From Methanomassiliicoccales archaeon (GTDB lineage: Archaea > Thermoplasmatota > Thermoplasmata > Methanomassiliicoccales > UBA472): a DNA stretch of 6,755 bases. The notes under the pieces were generated by a model. The model saw only the letters and a list, made by a program, of their open reading frames with translations. It ran no database searches and was not told the DNA's origin. The first letter of the stretch is position 1; the number at the start of each line of letters is the position of its first letter. Shown here in pieces: positions 5,206 to 6,755 of this stretch. Location of the stretch: contig DUJZ01000170.1 in the NCBI GenBank assembly GCA_013329565.1, forward strand, positions 1 to 6,755, read 5' to 3'. A program made the position numbers and the translations under genes.

Positions 5206-6312
5206 ATGGCTTCCTCCAAGGTCTACTTCACCGACCTGCACACCTGCCAGGGCAGCAACCTGCTGCAGAAGATGGAAAAGCTGCTGCGCAAGGCCGGCCT
5301 GGACAAGATGGACCTGGACGGGAAAATGGTGGCCATCAAACTTCATATGGGCGAGCCAGGTAATCTGGCGTTCGTACGCCCGAACTTCGCCGCGGTCCTG
5401 GTCAGGATGATCAAGGAGAAGGGCGGAAGACCGTTCCTGACCGATTGCAACACCTTGTACAGGGGCAAGAGGGCCAACGCCGTGGACCATTTGAACGCCG
5501 CGATGGAGAACGGCTTCAACCGCATCGCCGTAGGCTGCGACGTGATCATCGCCGACGGACTGTGGGGGAACGAGCAGCGCGAGATCGTCATCGAAAAGGA
5601 GCTGTGCCGGACGGCGAAGATCGGAAGCGCCATCGCCGACGCTGACGTGGTGATCTCGTTAAGCCATTTCAAAGGTCATGAGCTGACCGGATTCGGAGGG
5701 GCCCTCAAGAACCTGGGCATGGGGAGCGGCAGCCGCTGCGGGAAGATGGAGATGCATGCGTCCTCCCACCCCACCGTGAACGCCAAGAAATGCGTGGGCT
5801 GCGGACAATGCGTCAAGAACTGCCCGGAAAAGGCGATCGTATTGAACGAAAAGAAGAGGGCGGTCATCGATGACGATCTGTGCGTGGGCTGCGGACAATG
5901 CGTGGCGATATGCCGTTACGGAGCGCCGGAGGTGGAAATGGAGGGCTCCTCGGAGATCGTGAACAAGAAGATCGCCGAGTACGCGTACGCCGTGGTCGAT
6001 GGCAAACCATCGTTCCACATATCCCTCATCGTGGACGTGTCGCCGAACTGCGATTGCTGGCCATTCAACGACGTTCCCATAGTCCCGGACATCGGGATCG
6101 CGGCGTCCAAGGACCCGGTGGCCCTGGACATGGCCTGCGTCTCGCTGGTCAACGAAGCGTCCGTGGCCAAGGGCAGTGTGCTGGACGTGAAGGGGAAGAA
6201 GGGCGACAAGTTCAAGGCGATCCATCCCAACACGGACTGGATGACCGGCTTGGACCACGCGCAGCGCATCGGGCTGGGAAAGAAGGATTACGAGCTGGTC
6301 CGGCTGAAGTGA
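5206..6312 (+). CDS. DUF362-family iron-sulfur protein with two 4Fe-4S motifs
   Basis: This 368-residue protein, with no signal peptide or membrane segment, belongs to the DUF362 group (uncharacterised Fe-S centre proteins). The DUF362 fold is split around a ferredoxin insert. The N-terminal part (about 4-185) includes KLHMGEPGN (45-53) and the typical SHFKGHELTGFGGALKNLGMG (152-172). The insert (about 190-245) has two motifs, CVGCGQCVKNCP (C196, C199, C202, C206) and CVGCGQCVAICR (C226, C229, C232, C236), each able to hold a 4Fe-4S cluster. The second has Arg instead of the usual Pro after the last Cys. The C-terminal part carries NCDCWPFND (281-289; C282, C284) and AASKDPVALDMA (299-310). 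Electron transfer is inferred; no partner is known from sequence. Start is ATG 5206; an earlier ATG at 5190 is out of frame. It lies 24 bases after hyuA and 37 before the DUF1015 gene. Confidence 0.93.
   Translation: MASSKVYFTDLHTCQGSNLLQKMEKLLRKAGLDKMDLDGKMVAIKLHMGEPGNLAFVRPNFAAVLVRMIKEKGGRPFLTDCNTLYRGKRANAVDHLNAAMENGFNRIAVGCDVIIADGLWGNEQREIVIEKELCRTAKIGSAIADADVVISLSHFKGHELTGFGGALKNLGMGSGSRCGKMEMHASSHPTVNAKKCVGCGQCVKNCPEKAIVLNEKKRAVIDDDLCVGCGQCVAICRYGAPEVEMEGSSEIVNKKIAEYAYAVVDGKPSFHISLIVDVSPNCDCWPFNDVPIVPDIGIAASKDPVALDMACVSLVNEASVAKGSVLDVKGKKGDKFKAIHPNTDWMTGLDHAQRIGLGKKDYELVRLK
5791..5813 (+). repeat. First copy of a 23-base perfect direct repeat (4Fe-4S motif)
   Basis: This copy begins at the first Cys codon of ferredoxin motif 1 (TGCGTGGGCTGCGGACAATG, then CGT). 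An identical copy lies exactly 90 bases downstream at 5881-5903. The match covers seven codons plus two bases, including all wobble positions. Confidence 0.9.
5881..5903 (+). repeat. Second copy of the 23-base perfect direct repeat (4Fe-4S motif)
   Basis: Identical to 5791-5813 and in the same reading frame. It encodes CVGCGQC of ferredoxin motif 2. Flanking codons differ (AAA before copy 1, CTG before copy 2), so identity stops sharply at the motif edges. Confidence 0.9.
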
Positions 6313-6316
6313 TTGT

Positions 6317-6330
6317 AAAAGATATTATCA
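6317..6330 (+). promoter_or_regulatory. Possible TATA box for a leaderless DUF1015 transcript
   Basis: AAAAGATATTATCA in the 37-base gap after the DUF362 gene is A/T-rich, with its centre (about 6325) 25 bases before ATG 6350. No good Shine-Dalgarno precedes that ATG (only GCCGGGTC). The spacing suits an archaeal promoter giving a leaderless mRNA. This is inference from composition and distance. Confidence 0.4.
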
Positions 6331-6349
6331 GGTAGAGCGTTGCCGGGTC

Positions 6350-6755
6350 ATGGTCGATTTCCGTCCGTTCCGTCCTTACATCCCTCGCCTGGAGAACGGC
6401 GAGGGGATCATCGATCGCGTCTCCCCGCCCTACGATGTCATCTCCGACGAGGAGCTGGCAAGGCTGAAGGGGAACCGCTACAACGTTACGAACGTCACCA
6501 TGGGCGGGATCGATGGGGATTATTCCGCGGCCGGGGCGGCGCTCCGCTCCTGGATAGAGCATGGCGCTCTGGCGCAGGACCGGAGGGATGCTTTCTACAC
6601 GTACAAGCAGACCTTCTGCGAGGGGGAGCATTGCTGGCAGAGGACCGGGATCATCGGATTGCTGGCCGCCAAAGGCTACGCGGAAGGTGTCGTTCCTCAC
6701 GAGGAGACCTTCCCCCAGGTCAAGGAGGACCGCTTGAACCTATTGCGGGGGACGG
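6350..6755 (+). CDS. DUF1015-family protein, N-terminal fragment (runs off the window)
   Basis: An open frame from ATG 6350 to the window edge gives 135 complete codons; the 3' part lies outside. The N-terminus MVDFRPFRPYIP, the SPPYDVIS motif (25-32), NRYNVTNVT (42-50), FYTYKQTF (82-89) and VVPHEETFPQVKEDRLNLLR (114-133) are typical of the DUF1015 family (COG4198). Its function is not established and members are usually soluble proteins of about 400 residues, so roughly a third is visible. No upstream in-frame ATG, GTG or TTG lies between the previous stop and 6350, which supports this start. It follows the DUF362 gene on the same strand after 37 bases and may belong to the same transcription unit or have its own promoter. 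Confidence 0.88.
   Translation, partial: MVDFRPFRPYIPRLENGEGIIDRVSPPYDVISDEELARLKGNRYNVTNVTMGGIDGDYSAAGAALRSWIEHGALAQDRRDAFYTYKQTFCEGEHCWQRTGIIGLLAAKGYAEGVVPHEETFPQVKEDRLNLLRGT

Noticed and set aside
4795..5490. 231-codon minus-strand open frame across the hyuA/DUF362 junction
   Set aside because: It overlaps two genes with clear family motifs and shows no domain of its own.
6212..6700. 162-codon minus-strand open frame over the DUF1015 start
   Set aside because: The plus-strand frame has DUF1015 motifs and runs to the edge; the opposite frame has no recognisable features.
1..6755. In-frame TAG as pyrrolysine, which a methanogen assignment might suggest
   Set aside because: None of the called genes contains or ends in TAG; the five visible stops are TGA (four) and TAA (one). 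That is compatible with a pyrrolysine user but is far too few genes to argue from.
1..6755. CRISPR arrays, tRNA or rRNA genes, insertion sequences
   Set aside because: No regularly spaced repeats, cloverleaf-type sequences, terminal inverted repeats or transposase motifs were seen, and coding genes fill almost the whole window.

Overview
The window looks like a stretch of a GC-rich archaeal chromosome. No 16S rRNA or other phylogenetic marker is present. The archaeal call rests on three things: a TATA-type element (ATTTATAAAAT) at the only divergent promoter, a Shine-Dalgarno whose core is GGTGATCC (complement of the archaeal 16S 3' end), and A/T-rich boxes about 25 bases before start codons that lack a clear Shine-Dalgarno, which suggests leaderless transcripts. 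The gene set (stand-alone HyuA, a DUF362 protein with two 4Fe-4S motifs, DUF1015, agmatine deiminase) fits a methanogen-like or Thermoplasmata-like euryarchaeon, possibly Methanomassiliicoccales. That placement is inference. The window is gene-dense, with no RNA gene, mobile element or CRISPR array visible.

Layout. Positions 2-286 (+) hold the C-terminal end of an agmatine deiminase, including the catalytic Cys. Converging on it and overlapping it by 40 bases is a two-gene minus-strand operon: a RavA-type MoxR AAA+ ATPase (1685-3136) followed by a ViaA-type von Willebrand factor A protein (247-1674). The two are 10 bases apart, and the ViaA-like gene's ribosome-binding site overlaps the ATPase stop codon. 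A 101-base divergent promoter region (3137-3237) separates them from a plus-strand set: a hydantoinase/oxoprolinase-family HyuA-like ATPase (3238-5181), a DUF362 iron-sulfur protein (5206-6312), and the first 135 codons of a DUF1015 protein (6350 to the edge).

How they may work together. The ATPase and VWA protein form an archaeal version of the bacterial RavA-ViaA pair, a MoxR/VWA chaperone module linked in bacteria to maturation of metal- or cofactor-containing enzymes. The ATPase carries a near-canonical C2H2 zinc finger after its AAA+ core, which is the most distinctive protein feature here. The plus-strand set joins an ASKHA-fold ATPase to a two-cluster ferredoxin-like protein. Its substrate cannot be read from the sequence, and no HyuB partner follows HyuA.
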